From contig NZ_CP015698.1 of the NCBI RefSeq assembly GCF_002163715.1, forward strand, positions 868,001 to 932,000: a stretch of DNA of 64,000 bases, given 5' to 3'. Source of the stretch: Curvibacter sp. AEP1-3 (GTDB taxonomy: Bacteria; Pseudomonadota; Gammaproteobacteria; Burkholderiales; Burkholderiaceae_C). Each line of letters starts with the position of its first letter. Position 1 is the first letter of the stretch. The notes under the pieces are model-generated. The model was not told the origin of the DNA. It ran no database searches and was given only the letters and a program-made list of their open reading frames with translations. This document shows, piece after piece, positions 9,344 through 19,651 of the stretch. The position numbers and the translations under genes were made by a program.

Positions 9344-9889
9344 ATGCTGACCGTTGAACAAGTTATCGCTTCCCACAAAGCCAATATCGAAACCCTGTTT
9401 GGCTTGACCAACAAAGCTTTCGAAGGCGTGGAAAAGATTGTGGAATTGAACCTGACTGCTTCCAAAGCAGCTCTGGCAGAAGCCGCTACCCACACACAAA
9501 CCATGTTGAGCGTGAAAGACGCCCAAGAGCTGTTGGCCTTGCAATCCGGCCTGCTTCAGCCTCTGGCTGAGAAGACTGCTGCTTACAGCCGTCACCTCTA
9601 TGACATCGCTACTTCCACTGGCGCTGAATTCACCAAGAATGCTGAAGCACAAGCTGCTGACGCTCAGAAAAAGTTTGCCGGCCTGATCGATAGCGCTGCC
9701 AAAAACGCCCCTGCAGGTTCTGAATCTGTGGTCGCCATCATGAAGAGCTCTGTGGCTGCTGCCAACAATGCTTTGGAATCTGTGCAAAAAGCAGTTAAGC
9801 AAGCGACTGAAGTTGCCGAAGCTAACTTCAACGCTGTGGCCGCTACCGCGACCAACGCCACCAAGGCTGCTACTGCGAAAAAGCGCTAA
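9344..9889 (+). CDS. phaP: Phasin family protein (PHA granule-associated)
   Basis: Phasins coat polyhydroxyalkanoate granules and set their size. This 181-residue Ala/Lys-rich, largely helical protein has the family pattern: [40 protein letters not shown] and a C-terminus rich in Ala/Lys/Thr ([10 protein letters not shown]). The start is set by GGAG ten bases upstream; an ATG at 9332 would precede that site. Codon use (many Gct/Gaa) suggests high expression. The regulated promoter at 9201-9275 drives it alone, and a terminator follows at 10046. Confidence 0.93.
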   Translation: MLTVEQVIASHKANIETLFGLTNKAFEGVEKIVELNLTASKAALAEAATHTQTMLSVKDAQELLALQSGLLQPLAEKTAAYSRHLYDIATSTGAEFTKNAEAQAADAQKKFAGLIDSAAKNAPAGSESVVAIMKSSVAAANNALESVQKAVKQATEVAEANFNAVAATATNATKAATAKKR

Positions 9890-10045
9890 TTTGGGTACGG
9901 GGCACTAAAACAATTTAGGTTTTTTTGTCCCAACCACTAGCTACCAAGGGAAAACCCTGAGATAATTCAGTCATCAGAAACTCCCATGTTTCTACCGGTT
10001 GTCTCCTCGGGTCCTTTCGAAACCTTCAGGTTCAGGGATCCCTTC

Positions 10046-10078
10046 AAGGCCTCGTTGTAAAACGGGGCCTTTTTTTTT
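10046..10078 (+). terminator. Intrinsic terminator downstream of phaP
   Basis: An 11-bp stem AAGGCCTCGTT/AACGGGGCCTT (one G-U pair) with a GTAA loop is followed by nine T. It lies between the convergent phasin and patatin genes; its T tract overlaps the patatin stop codon. The 155 bp between the phasin stop and this hairpin contain no gene that I can see. Confidence 0.88.
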
Positions 10079-11003
10079 ATTTGCCGCGGGCCGCCAATGC
10101 GGCCTTCAGCTCAGGAATCAACTTGAGCATGGCTTGGCGGCCGGCTTCGATAGAACGTTTGCGTGCACCGAAGTCTGAGCTACTGATGCCCTGCAGTGCC
10201 GGGCGCACCACCACATCAGCTTCCCTCAGCTCAAACCGGTTGATGCTCTTGCCCATGATGGAAAAGGTCTGAAGCAGGATGTCGAGGGTTCCGCCTGTCA
10301 GGCTGCCTTCTGGCGGACTGGAAATATCCACCGCAATCACAAAATCCGCCCCCATGCGCCGGGCTGCAGCTACGGGCACGGGAGACACCAATCCTCCGTC
10401 CACATATTCGCGTCCGTTGATCTTGACGGGCTGAAACACTGCAGGCACAGAGCTGGACGCCCGGACGGCCGTGCCGGTATCGCCCCGCTGGAACAGCACA
10501 TCGTTGCCATTGTTGAGGTCAGTGGCAACGATACCCAAGGGCATGGGTAACTCTTCAATCAGCTTACCGCTCACTTGGCCATTGACATACTTGGCCAAGG
10601 CATCACCACGCAGCATGCCACGGCTGAAGATGGGCAGTGTCCAATCTGCAATGGCTGCCTCCTCCATGGTTTCCGCCACGCGCTGAAGCTGAGTCCCATT
10701 CTTGCCACTGGCGTAAATGGCAGCGACCAGACTACCCGCCGAGGTGCCGGTGACCAGCGCGGGCTTGATGCCGTTCTCTTCCAACACCTGAATGACGCCT
10801 ACATGGGCAAAGCCGCGCGCGGCCCCTCCACCCAACGCCAGACCGATCTTGGGCGGTGGCTTGGGAACCGTACCCGCCGGCGCAGTCATATCCGGGCCGA
10901 CCACGGCGGTGCCCTTGTCTGCGGAAGGCACTGATGCGCACCCTGCTAACAGTACGACCGGGAGCAATGCCCAGGACAGACGTATTTTTCTCAATATCAA
11001 CAT
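10077..11003 (-). CDS. Patatin-like phospholipase, predicted lipoprotein (RssA-like)
   Basis: A 308-residue serine hydrolase. With the start at 11003 the N-terminus is a lipoprotein signal, MLILRKIRLSWALLPVVLLA, with lipobox LAGC and acylated Cys22, so it is probably membrane-anchored in the envelope. Oxyanion-hole GGGAARG is at 58-64, nucleophile Ser89 in GTSAGS, and catalytic Asp202 in VDGG: the complete patatin Ser-Asp dyad. The frame is open 27 codons further upstream, but those residues do not resemble a signal. Substrate unknown; homologues are lysophospholipases or acyl hydrolases. It is divergent from the DUF1499 gene. Confidence 0.9.
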   Translation of the reverse strand: MLILRKIRLSWALLPVVLLAGCASVPSADKGTAVVGPDMTAPAGTVPKPPPKIGLALGGGAARGFAHVGVIQVLEENGIKPALVTGTSAGSLVAAIYASGKNGTQLQRVAETMEEAAIADWTLPIFSRGMLRGDALAKYVNGQVSGKLIEELPMPLGIVATDLNNGNDVLFQRGDTGTAVRASSSVPAVFQPVKINGREYVDGGLVSPVPVAAARRMGADFVIAVDISSPPEGSLTGGTLDILLQTFSIMGKSINRFELREADVVVRPALQGISSSDFGARKRSIEAGRQAMLKLIPELKAALAARGK

Positions 11004-11097
11004 CGAACAACACCTTGAAGAACCTCTGTACACGACCACTGTCACCAGCCGGTCACGCCCACTCGATAAACCATCCGCATTCACATACCATCAAGCC

Positions 11098-11613
11098 ATG
11101 AAACACCGCATCAAAGGAGTCCTCGTGAAAGCCATCTGGTTCATCGGTTTTATTGCAATCGTACTGCCCACCCTGATCTTTTTTGCCGGACAGCTCGGCT
11201 TTCTCACCGGGAAAGTACCGCAGGACCTTGGCGTGAAAGACGGGCGATTGAAACCACCTTCGAATACGCCAAACAGTGTGAGCAGCCAAGCCAAGCTCTA
11301 CCCGGATCACCCCTTACGTGGGTATGCAGACATTGCACCTTTCACGTTCAGTGGTGATGGCCAAGCGGCACTAAAAAAACTCACTGGGATTCTGCGCAGC
11401 ATGCCAAAAACAGTATTGGTAACTGAAACTGCGGACTACCTCTACGCTCAGAGCACCACACCGACCTTGAAGTTCACAGATGATGTGGAGTTCTGGTTAA
11501 GCCCTGCAGAAAACGTGATTCACGTGCGCTCGGCAAGTCGTATCGGTCGCAAAGACTTTGCTGCCAACCGTACCCGTGTAGAAAACATAAGGGCCCAGTT
11601 CCAGCAGAACTGA
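11098..11613 (+). CDS. DUF1499-family membrane-anchored protein
   Basis: 171 residues with one N-terminal transmembrane segment (about 10-32, IWFIGFIAIVLPTLIFFAGQ). An extracytoplasmic domain of the DUF1499 type follows: PLRGYADIAPFTFSGDGQAA, TADYLYAQSTTPTLKFTDDVEFWL and the usual ending IHVRSASRIGRKDFAANRTRVE. The function of this family is not known. The start is the ATG at 11098; an in-frame extension into the divergent promoter region is not credible. Two overlapping hairpins, one inside the last codons and one at 11624, end the transcript. Confidence 0.85.
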   Translation: MKHRIKGVLVKAIWFIGFIAIVLPTLIFFAGQLGFLTGKVPQDLGVKDGRLKPPSNTPNSVSSQAKLYPDHPLRGYADIAPFTFSGDGQAALKKLTGILRSMPKTVLVTETADYLYAQSTTPTLKFTDDVEFWLSPAENVIHVRSASRIGRKDFAANRTRVENIRAQFQQN

Positions 11614-11623
11614 GCCCTTGGTA

Positions 11624-11650
11624 CCCGCTGCGCGGTTGCGCAGCGGGCTT
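11624..11650 (+). terminator. Hairpin terminator between DUF1499 gene and clpA
   Basis: A perfect 10-bp stem CCCGCTGCGC/GCGCAGCGGG with a GGTT loop is followed by a short CTTT. It is preceded by a second stem at 11589-11619 that overlaps the end of the DUF1499 gene. It separates two convergent genes and probably serves both strands. Confidence 0.7.
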
Positions 11651-11666
11651 TCAGCTTTCTAAGCGA

Positions 11667-13976
11667 TCAGCCGGCAGTAGCCTCTTCGGGTTTGGACTTA
11701 CCCTCTTTCTTGGGCAAGGGCTGAATGTCGAGTACCACTTCGTCCTTCTCATCCAGATCCACTGTCAGGCGACCACCATCCACCAAACGACCAAAGAGCA
11801 ACTCGTCAGCCAATGCACGACGTATCGTGTCCTGGATCAAGCGCTGCATGGGGCGTGCACCCATCAGTGGATCAAAGCCCTTCTTGCCAAGGTGCTTGCG
11901 CAGCTTGTCGGTGAAAGTCACTTCCACTTTCTTCTCGGCCAACTGGGTTTCCAGTTGCAGCAAGAACTTGTCGACAACACGCAGGATCACGACTTCGTCC
12001 AAAGCCTTGAATCCGACGATCGCGTCCAAGCGGTTACGGAACTCCGGCGTAAACAAGCGCTTGATGTCCATCATTTCGTCACCGGCTTCGCGCGGGTTGG
12101 TAAAGCCGATGGTGGCCTTGTTCATGGTCTCAGCCCCTGCATTCGTCGTCATGATGATGATCACGTTGCGGAAGTCTGCCTTGCGGCCGTTGTTGTCTGT
12201 CAACGAGCCATGGTCCATGACCTGCAACAGCACGTTGAAGATGTCCGGATGCGCCTTTTCGATTTCATCCAGCAACAGCACCGCGTGCGGCTTCTTGGTG
12301 ATGGCTTCGGTCAACAAGCCGCCTTGATCAAAACCTACATAGCCAGGAGGCGCACCGATCAAGCGACTGACAGCATGACGCTCCATGTATTCACTCATGT
12401 CAAAGCGAATCAGGTCGATGCCCATGATGTAGGCCAACTGCTTGGCCGCTTCTGTCTTGCCGACGCCCGTGGGGCCGCTGAACAGGAATGAGCCAATCGG
12501 CTTGTCTCCTTTACCCAGTCCGGAACGCGCCATCTTGACCGCCGAGGCCAATACGTCCAAAGCCTTGTCCTGGCCAAAGACCACGCTCTTGAGGTCACGC
12601 TCCAAGGTCTTGAGCTTGCTGCGGTCATCATTCGACACATTAGCCGGGGGAATGCGGGCGATCTTCGCCACAATTTCCTCGACCTCAGTCTTGCTGATGG
12701 TCTTCTTGCGTTTGCTCGGTGCCAGGATACGTTGGGCAGCACCAGCTTCATCAATCACATCGATCGCCTTGTCTGGCAGGTGGCGGTCATTGATGTACTT
12801 GGCACTCAGCTCAGCGGCCGCCTGCAGCGCAGCCACGGCGTACTTGACGTTGTGGTGCTCCTCAAAGCGGGATTTCAGGCCCTTGAGGATTTCCACTGTC
12901 TGATCGATGGTCGGCTCGACCACATCGACCTTCTGGAAACGACGGGACAACGCTGCGTCTTTTTCGAAGATGCCGCGATATTCGGTGAAGGTGGTCGCGC
13001 CGATGCACTTGAGTTGACCGGAACTCAGGCTGGGCTTGAGCAGGTTGGAGGCGTCCAAAGTGCCACCCGATGCTGCGCCCGCGCCAATCAGGGTATGAAT
13101 TTCATCAATGAATAGCACGGCATTTGGCTTTTCCTTCAGCGATTTGAGCACTGCCTTCAGGCGTTGTTCAAAGTCACCGCGGTACTTGGTGCCTGCCAAT
13201 AATGCGCCCATATCGAGCGAATACACCACGGAGTCCGCGAGGATCTCAGGTACATCGTTTTGTGAAATGCGCCATGCCAGACCCTCTGCAATCGCGGTCT
13301 TGCCGACACCCGCCTCACCCACCAACAAGGGATTATTTTTGCGACGACGGCACAGGATCTGGATGACACGCTCAACTTCGTAGTCGCGACCAATCAGAGG
13401 ATCAATCTTGCCTTCTTTGGCCAGTTGATTCAGGTTCTGTGTGTACTGCTCCAAGGGCGAGGCTTTCTCGTTCTTTTCGCTCACCCCCTCTTCGCTTTCA
13501 GCGGGGCTCTCATTGGACTTGGTAGCCTCTGGCGGATCGGTCTTCTTGATGCCATGAGCAATGAAGTTCACCACGTCCAAGCGGGTCACGCCCTGCTGAT
13601 GGAGGTAGTAAACCGCATGCGAATCTTTCTCACCGAAGATCGCCACCAGAACATTGGCGCCGGTTACTTCCTTCTTGCCACTGCCGGTACTTTGCACGTG
13701 CATGATGGCACGCTGAATGACGCGCTGGAAGCCCAGGGTTGGTTGGGTGTCCACTTCGTCCGTGCCTGCAACTTGAGGCGTATTGTCTTTGATGAAATTG
13801 GTCAGCGATTTGCGCAAATCGTCAATGTTTGCGGCGCACGCACGCAGTACTTCTGCCGCGCTGGGGTTGTCCAGCAAGGCCAACAACAAGTGCTCTACGG
13901 TAATGAACTCATGGCGCTGCTGACGGGCTTCCACGAAAGCCATGTGCAGGCTGACTTCCAATTCTTGGGCAATCAT
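11667..13976 (-). CDS. clpA: ATP-dependent Clp protease ATP-binding subunit ClpA
   Basis: ClpA is the hexameric unfoldase that feeds substrates to ClpP. The 769 residues hold the N-domain (1-145, which binds ClpS), the first AAA module (Walker A GEAGVGKT 220-227, Walker B FIDEIH) and the second (GPTGVGKT 501-508). The ClpP-docking loop tripeptide IGF is present in [11 protein letters not shown] before [10 protein letters not shown]. It is the ordinary length. clpS lies 78 bp upstream on the same strand, so the adaptor and unfoldase are cotranscribed. The partner clpP is encoded at 60.2-60.8 kb. Confidence 0.97.
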   Translation of the reverse strand: MIAQELEVSLHMAFVEARQQRHEFITVEHLLLALLDNPSAAEVLRACAANIDDLRKSLTNFIKDNTPQVAGTDEVDTQPTLGFQRVIQRAIMHVQSTGSGKKEVTGANVLVAIFGEKDSHAVYYLHQQGVTRLDVVNFIAHGIKKTDPPEATKSNESPAESEEGVSEKNEKASPLEQYTQNLNQLAKEGKIDPLIGRDYEVERVIQILCRRRKNNPLLVGEAGVGKTAIAEGLAWRISQNDVPEILADSVVYSLDMGALLAGTKYRGDFEQRLKAVLKSLKEKPNAVLFIDEIHTLIGAGAASGGTLDASNLLKPSLSSGQLKCIGATTFTEYRGIFEKDAALSRRFQKVDVVEPTIDQTVEILKGLKSRFEEHHNVKYAVAALQAAAELSAKYINDRHLPDKAIDVIDEAGAAQRILAPSKRKKTISKTEVEEIVAKIARIPPANVSNDDRSKLKTLERDLKSVVFGQDKALDVLASAVKMARSGLGKGDKPIGSFLFSGPTGVGKTEAAKQLAYIMGIDLIRFDMSEYMERHAVSRLIGAPPGYVGFDQGGLLTEAITKKPHAVLLLDEIEKAHPDIFNVLLQVMDHGSLTDNNGRKADFRNVIIIMTTNAGAETMNKATIGFTNPREAGDEMMDIKRLFTPEFRNRLDAIVGFKALDEVVILRVVDKFLLQLETQLAEKKVEVTFTDKLRKHLGKKGFDPLMGARPMQRLIQDTIRRALADELLFGRLVDGGRLTVDLDEKDEVVLDIQPLPKKEGKSKPEEATAG

Positions 13977-14054
13977 ATGAATTCCTTTTTTTGCCTTGTG
14001 TTGATTAACTGTAATCCGATTTCTGGGGAGCTGGACCGAAGTTTTCGCTTTCCC

Positions 14055-14411
14055 CTACAGATCTACGGGCTCGCTGACACATTTCAATGGGTGCCCCGCT
14101 TTGTGGGCCGCTTCGAGAACTTGATCGACCTTGGTTGCCGCAATATCTTTTGGGTACACACCACAGACACCCCGCCCATCCAAATGGATTTTGAGCATGA
14201 TCTGGGTCGCCGCTTCCAAGTCTTTGCCGAAAAACTCCTGGATGACCACCACCACGAACTCCATGGGTGTGTAGTCATCATTCAACATGACCACTTGGTA
14301 CATGGAGGGAGGTTGAACGCGCTGGGACAAGCGCTCCAGTACGACCGTTCCATCATCGCCGCCGGCAGGGGGCGGCTTCACAGCAGGAGGTTTGGGGATG
14401 TTTGTAGCCAT
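14055..14411 (-). CDS. clpS: ATP-dependent Clp protease adaptor ClpS
   Basis: ClpS recognises N-degron substrates and delivers them to ClpA. The 118-residue protein has a flexible Pro-rich N-terminal tail (about 1-35) and the folded core [16 protein letters not shown], with the Asn-Asp pair of the N-degron pocket and [15 protein letters not shown] with the pocket histidine. It ends with the typical VSEPVDL. It precedes clpA as in most proteobacteria. The start at 14411 is supported by a family-like length. Confidence 0.96.
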   Translation of the reverse strand: MATNIPKPPAVKPPPAGGDDGTVVLERLSQRVQPPSMYQVVMLNDDYTPMEFVVVVIQEFFGKDLEAATQIMLKIHLDGRGVCGVYPKDIAATKVDQVLEAAHKAGHPLKCVSEPVDL

Positions 14412-14494
14412 GAAATGATTTTATCGAGCAAGACAGCAAGCCCCGCCGTTGTAGGACAAATGAGGCGTAAACATGTGTTTTCAATGGGTAATGT

Positions 14495-14530
14495 AAAAAC
14501 CGCGTACAACGTGCGCTGTACGCGGTTTTT
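14495..14530. terminator. Symmetric intrinsic terminator (icd end / clpS upstream)
   Basis: A perfect 14-bp inverted repeat AAAAACCGCGTACA/TGTACGCGGTTTTT with an 8-base loop stands 28 bp after the icd stop codon (minus strand). The flanking A and T runs make it usable in both directions, but only icd reads into it. Confidence 0.9.
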
Positions 14531-14558
14531 ACGGCTACAGGTCAAGGAACCGTTGCGC

Positions 14559-15812
14559 TTACATGTTGTCGATCATGACTTTGCCAAATCCGGAGCAGCT
14601 CACTTGTTGGGCACCGTCCATCAATCGGGCAAAGTCGTAAGTCACTTTTTTGCTTGCTATCGACTTTTCAATCGATCGGATGATCAGGTCTGCAGCTTCC
14701 TTCCAACCCATATGGCGCAACATCATCTCTGCGGAGAGAATCTCTGAGCCCGGATTGACATAGTCTTTGCCCGCATATTTGGGGGCAGTGCCGTGGGTCG
14801 CCTCAAACATCGCCACCGTATCGGAGAGATTGGCGCCCGGCGCAATGCCGATACCTCCCACCTGAGCGGCCAAAGCATCGGAAATGTAGTCGCCGTTCAA
14901 ATTCAAGGTGGCAATAACGCTGTATTCCACCGGCCGCAAAAGAATTTGCTGCAGGAATGCATCTGCAATGCTGTCCTTGATGATGATGTCTTTACCCGTA
15001 TTCGGGTTCTTGAACCGGCACCAAGGGCCGCCATCAATCGGCTGGGCGCCGAATTCACGCTGCGCCAAGGCATAAGCCCAATCGCGGAAGCTGCCCTCAG
15101 TGAACTTCATGATGTTGCCTTTATGAACAATGGTCACATTGGGTTTGTCATTGTCAATTGCATACTGAATTGCCTTGCGGACCAAACGCTCTGTGCCTTC
15201 TCGGGACACTGGCTTTACACCCAGACCCGAGGTCTCGGGGAAGCGGATTTTCTGGATACCGAAGTCCTCCCTCAATACCTTGATGAGCCGTTTAGCTTTC
15301 TCGGAGCCCGCCTCAAATTCAATACCGGCATAGATGTCTTCAGAGTTCTCACGGAAAACAACCATATTGGTCTTCTCCGGCTCCTTCAGGGGGCTGGGAA
15401 CGCCCTTGAAATACTGGATCGGACGAAGGCACACATACAAATCCAACTCTTGACGCAGCGCTACGTTCAATGAACGGATACCTCCACCGACCGGGGTTGT
15501 CAGCGGACCCTTGATAGAGACCAAGTAGTCACGCACAACGTCCAATGTTTCCTGAGGCAACCACACATCAGGACCATAAATACGCGTTGCCTTTTCGCCT
15601 GCAAAGATTTCCATCCACTCGATCTTGCGAGTGCCACCGTAAGCCTTTTCCACAGCAGCATCAACGACCTTCAACATGACAGGCGTAATGTCCACACCAA
15701 TGCCGTCACCCTCGATGTAAGGAATGATCGGGTGATCGGGCACATTCAATGTCTTGTCGTCATTGGCAGTTATTTTTTGACCTTGCAACGGTACCTGAAT
15801 ATGCTGATACAT
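14559..15812 (-). CDS. icd: Isocitrate dehydrogenase, NADP-dependent, dimeric (Icd)
   Basis: Converts isocitrate to 2-oxoglutarate and CO2 in the TCA cycle. The 417-residue sequence follows the E. coli-type enzyme: [15 protein letters not shown], the substrate/phosphorylation loop [13 protein letters not shown] (its Ser is the target of AceK in E. coli), [13 protein letters not shown], and the NADP site [17 protein letters not shown] followed by [10 protein letters not shown]. The Lys-Tyr after APK.. supports NADP rather than NAD. A second, unrelated isocitrate dehydrogenase is encoded 0.7 kb away at 16547-18784. Confidence 0.97.
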   Translation of the reverse strand: MYQHIQVPLQGQKITANDDKTLNVPDHPIIPYIEGDGIGVDITPVMLKVVDAAVEKAYGGTRKIEWMEIFAGEKATRIYGPDVWLPQETLDVVRDYLVSIKGPLTTPVGGGIRSLNVALRQELDLYVCLRPIQYFKGVPSPLKEPEKTNMVVFRENSEDIYAGIEFEAGSEKAKRLIKVLREDFGIQKIRFPETSGLGVKPVSREGTERLVRKAIQYAIDNDKPNVTIVHKGNIMKFTEGSFRDWAYALAQREFGAQPIDGGPWCRFKNPNTGKDIIIKDSIADAFLQQILLRPVEYSVIATLNLNGDYISDALAAQVGGIGIAPGANLSDTVAMFEATHGTAPKYAGKDYVNPGSEILSAEMMLRHMGWKEAADLIIRSIEKSIASKKVTYDFARLMDGAQQVSCSGFGKVMIDNM

Positions 15813-15986
15813 AAGAACTAAGCTCCGGTTTCCCTGGATGTCGTCGACGAATGAATTACTCTCAAGGCTTGGCGGCCTCCAAGTGCAAATTGAGATTTCA
15901 TTCTAGTTGTAAAGTAAGCGACCGTAATTCATCCATGGCCCACAATCAGGGCTCAATCAATTGCCAGTTTGTATGGCCTCTGCCGA

Positions 15987-16445
15987 ATGAAACATCTGAA
16001 ACTGTTACTTGCGGCGGCACTGCTTGCCGCAACCGCTTTCTCTGGGGCGCAAGAGGCCCCTCAAATGGATTTGCCCCGCATCAAATTGGGTGCAGGTATG
16101 TACCAGATAGAAGCCCAAGTAGCCCGCACTTCAGATCAGCGTACTATCGGCCTGATGTACCGCAAAGAGATGCCGCAATACGAAGGCATGCTCTTCGTCT
16201 TTGAGCAACCGTCTGGGCTCTGTTTCTGGATGAAAAACACATTGATACCTTTGACCGCAGCGTTTATCGCAGACGATGGCAGCATCGTGAATCTTGCGGA
16301 CATGAAGCCTCTAACGACCGACTCTCATTGCGCTTTGCGTCCTGTGCGCTATGTGCTCGAAATGAATCAGGGTTGGTTCGCCAAACGTGGATTGAAAGCC
16401 GGCACCAAACTAACAGGTGCGCCTTTTGAATCCCGCTCTCAGTAG
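15987..16445 (+). CDS. DUF192-family secreted protein
   Basis: 152 residues starting MKHLKLLLAAALLAATAFSG, a cleavable signal peptide, then a DUF192 domain: ARTSDQRTIGLMYRKEMP, GMLFVFEQPSGLCFWMKNT and ALRPVRYVLEMNQGWFAKRG. The family is widespread and small, with unknown function. The start is chosen at 15987 because it gives the signal peptide; an ATG at 15969 would add six residues. It sits alone between two isocitrate dehydrogenase genes on the opposite strand and is divergent from icd. Confidence 0.85.
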   Translation: MKHLKLLLAAALLAATAFSGAQEAPQMDLPRIKLGAGMYQIEAQVARTSDQRTIGLMYRKEMPQYEGMLFVFEQPSGLCFWMKNTLIPLTAAFIADDGSIVNLADMKPLTTDSHCALRPVRYVLEMNQGWFAKRGLKAGTKLTGAPFESRSQ

Positions 16446-16473
16446 AAACGCCACTTCAACGGCTTAAAAACGC

Positions 16474-16509
16474 AAAAAGGGCGACAGGCCTAAGTCTGCC
16501 GCCCTTTTT
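16474..16509. terminator. Convergent intrinsic terminator
   Basis: Stem AAAAAGGGCG/CGCCCTTTTT enclosing an imperfect inner stem (ACAG/CTG) lies between the convergent DUF192 gene and the monomeric isocitrate dehydrogenase gene. The A and T tails on both sides suit termination from both directions. Confidence 0.85.
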
Positions 16510-16546
16510 GATGCGACCCATGCAGGCTTATTAGCCTGCATCAGGA

Positions 16547-18784
16547 TTACACCGCTACCGAACCGAGCGCTGCGTTCAAGGTTGCGCTAGGGCGCATGAT
16601 GGCGTCCAGCTTGGCGGCATCGGGCAAGTAATAACCGCCGATATCCACTGCATGGCCCTGAACGGCAGCCAATTCTGCAACGATGGCAGACTCTTTCGCT
16701 GCGAGCTCCTTCGCCAACGGTGCAAACTGGGCTGCCAAAGTGGCATCTTCCGTCTGGCTCGCCAACTCTTGTGCCCAGTACAAGGACAAGTAGAACTGGC
16801 TGCCACGGTTGTCCAACTGACCTGTCTTGGGAGACGGGTTCTTGTTGTTGTCGAGTAGTTTGCCGGTCGCAGCGTCCAAAGTTTTGGACAAAACCTTGGC
16901 CTTGGCGTTTCCGGTTTTCAGACCCAAATCTTCAAGAGACACCGCCAGAGCAAGGAACTCACCCAAGGAATCCCAACGCAAGTGGTTTTCTTCCACCAAT
17001 TGCTGCACATGCTTGGGGGCCGAACCACCCGCGCCGGTTTCGTACATGCCGCCACCCGCCATCAAAGGCACGATGGAGAGCATCTTGGCCGAGGTGCCCA
17101 GCTCCATGATGGGGAACAAGTCTGTCAAATAGTCGCGCAAGATGTTTCCGGTTGCGCTGATAGTGTCCAGACCACGAATCACGCGCTCAAGTGTGTAGCG
17201 CATCGCACGTACCTGGCTCATGATCTGAATATCCAGACCAGTGGTGTCGTGCTCATGCAAGTACATCTTGACCTTGGTGATCAACTGAGCTTCGTGAGGA
17301 CGGTAAGAGTCCAGCCAGAACACCACGGGCATGCCGGAGTTACGGGCACGGTTGACTGCCAGTTTGACCCAATCACGGATGGCAGCATCCTTGACCTGGC
17401 ACATACGCCAGATATCGCCCGCTTCCACGTCCTGGCTCAACAGAACTTCACCCGTCGCCAGATCAGTGATGTTGGCAACGCCGTCTTCAGTGATTTCAAA
17501 AGTCTTGTCGTGCGAACCGTACTCTTCGGCTTGCTGGGCCATCAAACCCACGTTGGGTACGGTACCCATAGTCTTGGGATCGAATGCACCATGCCACTTG
17601 CAGAAGTTGATCATCTCCTGGTAAATGCGGGCAAAGGTGGATTCAGGCATCACAGCCTTGACGTCCTTCAGGCGACCGTTGGCGTCCCACATCTTGCCGC
17701 CGTTACGGATCATGGCTGGCATGGAAGCATCCACGATGATGTCGTTGGGGGAGTGGAAGTTGGTGATGCCCTTGGCAGAGTCGACCATGGCCAACTCGGG
17801 ACGGTGCTCGTGGCAAGCATGCAGGTCACGCTTGATTTCGTCTTGCTTGCTTTGGGGCAAAGTGGCGATCTTGCCGTACAGGTCCGCCATGCCGTTGTTC
17901 ACATTCACGCCGAGTTCCTTGAACAGGGCGCCGTGTTTTTCAAATGCATCCTTGTAGAAAATCTTGACGCAGTGGCCGAACACGATGGGGTGGGACACCT
18001 TCATCATGGTCGCCTTGACGTGCAGGGAGAACATTACGCCGGTCTTGCGTGCATCCTCAATTTCACGTTCATAAAACTCCAGCAATGCCTTTTTGCTCAT
18101 GAACATGCTGTCGATCACTTCGCGATCCAGCAAAGACACTTTAGGCTTGAGCACAATGGTCTGACCGCTCTTGGTGATCAATTCCATCTTCACGTCCCGT
18201 GCGCGGTCCAGGGTGATGGACTTTTCACCATGGTAGAAGTCCCCATGGTGCATGTGCGACACGTGTGAGCGTGATGCCTGGCTCCACTCGGCCATGCTGT
18301 GGGGATTTTTGCGAGCGTATTCCTTGACAGCCTTGGGTGCGCGGCGGTCTGAGTTACCTTCACGCAAAACGGGGTTCACGGCGCTGCCTGTGCACTTGGA
18401 ATAGCGGGCACGAATCGCCCTTTCTTCATCCGTTTTGGGGGCTTCAGGGTAATCGGGGATTGCGTAGCCCTTGCTTTGGAGTTCCTTGATGCAAGCTACC
18501 AACTGGCCCACAGAAGCACTGATATTGGGTAACTTGATGATGTTGGCATCCGCTTGCAGGGTTTTCTTGCCCAGTTCCGTCAGGGTGTTGGGAACCTTCT
18601 GATCATCTTTCAGGAAGTCAGAAAACTCGCCCAACACGCGGGCAGCCACAGAAATATCCGACTCCACGACATTAATGCCTGCTGGTGCAGTGAATGTCCG
18701 GATCAAGGGCAAAAAGGAAGCAGTGGCCAGACGGGGAGCTTCGTCGGTCAGTGTGTAGATGATGGTCGGTTGCTGGGTGCTCAT
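16547..18784 (-). CDS. Isocitrate dehydrogenase, NADP-dependent, monomeric type
   Basis: A 745-residue enzyme of the monomeric isocitrate dehydrogenase family, which is not homologous over most of its length to Icd but catalyses the same reaction. Family segments include [20 protein letters not shown] at the N-terminus, [56 protein letters not shown] and [20 protein letters not shown]. Length is typical. It is a single-gene unit with terminators at both ends. Presence beside dimeric icd suggests condition-dependent use; which enzyme dominates cannot be read from sequence. Confidence 0.96.
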   Translation of the reverse strand: MSTQQPTIIYTLTDEAPRLATASFLPLIRTFTAPAGINVVESDISVAARVLGEFSDFLKDDQKVPNTLTELGKKTLQADANIIKLPNISASVGQLVACIKELQSKGYAIPDYPEAPKTDEERAIRARYSKCTGSAVNPVLREGNSDRRAPKAVKEYARKNPHSMAEWSQASRSHVSHMHHGDFYHGEKSITLDRARDVKMELITKSGQTIVLKPKVSLLDREVIDSMFMSKKALLEFYEREIEDARKTGVMFSLHVKATMMKVSHPIVFGHCVKIFYKDAFEKHGALFKELGVNVNNGMADLYGKIATLPQSKQDEIKRDLHACHEHRPELAMVDSAKGITNFHSPNDIIVDASMPAMIRNGGKMWDANGRLKDVKAVMPESTFARIYQEMINFCKWHGAFDPKTMGTVPNVGLMAQQAEEYGSHDKTFEITEDGVANITDLATGEVLLSQDVEAGDIWRMCQVKDAAIRDWVKLAVNRARNSGMPVVFWLDSYRPHEAQLITKVKMYLHEHDTTGLDIQIMSQVRAMRYTLERVIRGLDTISATGNILRDYLTDLFPIMELGTSAKMLSIVPLMAGGGMYETGAGGSAPKHVQQLVEENHLRWDSLGEFLALAVSLEDLGLKTGNAKAKVLSKTLDAATGKLLDNNKNPSPKTGQLDNRGSQFYLSLYWAQELASQTEDATLAAQFAPLAKELAAKESAIVAELAAVQGHAVDIGGYYLPDAAKLDAIMRPSATLNAALGSVAV

Positions 18785-18973
18785 CTCTTATCTCCAAAAA
18801 ATGATGTTTTGTTGCTGCCCTATTTATGGAAACTGGCAGCAATCGCCGGATAGTGCGTGATTGTGCTTTCAGTGGTCTGACCCGAAATGCAATTTTTGCA
18901 ATGCATTACCGCAATATGAAATTTAATACCGCCTCAAGGAAATTATTTTCCTTGTGCAGCGCAGCATCGCCAT

Positions 18974-19009
18974 AAAAAAAGGCCCGAAGGTTGCCCTCCG
19001 AGCCTTTTT
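18974..19009 (-). terminator. Terminator after sodB
   Basis: AAAAAAAGGCCCGAAGG pairs imperfectly with CCTCCGAGCCTTTTT, a few bases after the sodB stop on the minus strand; the minus-strand T run is at 18974-18980. The remaining 190 bp up to the monomeric isocitrate dehydrogenase start hold that gene's promoter region and no gene. Confidence 0.8.
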
Positions 19010-19023
19010 GGACTGCAAGAAAA

Positions 19024-19605
19024 TCAGGCGAAATTCTTGGCCGCAAAGTCCCAATTGACCAGCTTGTCGAGGAATGTTTCGACAAACTTGGGGCGCATAT
19101 TGCGGTAATCGATGTAGTAGGCGTGTTCCCAAACGTCGACGGTCAACAAGGCCGTGTCAGCCGTAGTCAGGGGGGTGCCCGCTGCGCCGGTGTTGACGAT
19201 GTCCACAGAACCGTCGGCCTTTTTCACGAGCCAGGTCCAGCCGGAACCAAAGTTGCCCACTGCAGACTTTACGAACGCTTCCTTGAACGCTGCGTAGGAA
19301 CCCCACTTCGCGTTGATGGCAGCAGCCAATGCACCTGTGGGTTCGCCGCCGCCCTGAGGCTTCATGCAGTTCCAGAAGAAAGTGTGGTTCCAGATCTGGG
19401 CTGCGTTGTTGTACACGCCACCGCTGGACTTTTTGATGATTTCTTCCAGAGACATGCTCTCGAACTCAGTGCCTTTTTGCAGATTGTTCAAGTTCACAAC
19501 ATACGCGTTGTGGTGCTTGCCGTGGTGGAACTCCAGCGTTTCCTGGGAGTAGGCGGGTGCCAGTGCATCGATCGCGTACGGCAGTGGGGGCAAGGTGTGT
19601 TCCAT
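19024..19605 (-). CDS. sodB: Superoxide dismutase (Fe type)
   Basis: Dismutates superoxide in the cytoplasm. The 193 residues match Fe-SOD length. Metal ligands are seen as His in [13 protein letters not shown], His in [13 protein letters not shown], and Asp/His in [17 protein letters not shown]. The sequence [14 protein letters not shown] and the absence of a signal peptide favour SodB-type iron enzyme over SodA. It lies 46 bp downstream of xseA on the same strand and may be read from both the xseA transcript and its own promoter. Confidence 0.96.
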   Translation of the reverse strand: MEHTLPPLPYAIDALAPAYSQETLEFHHGKHHNAYVVNLNNLQKGTEFESMSLEEIIKKSSGGVYNNAAQIWNHTFFWNCMKPQGGGEPTGALAAAINAKWGSYAAFKEAFVKSAVGNFGSGWTWLVKKADGSVDIVNTGAAGTPLTTADTALLTVDVWEHAYYIDYRNMRPKFVETFLDKLVNWDFAAKNFA

Positions 19606-19651
19606 GAAATCCTCGTAGTGGGTGGGTTAATGACAAAACTGATTGTAGAAA

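Noticed and set aside
16982..18268. 428-codon plus-strand frame inside the monomeric isocitrate dehydrogenase gene
   Set aside because: Fully antisense to a gene with strong family motifs.
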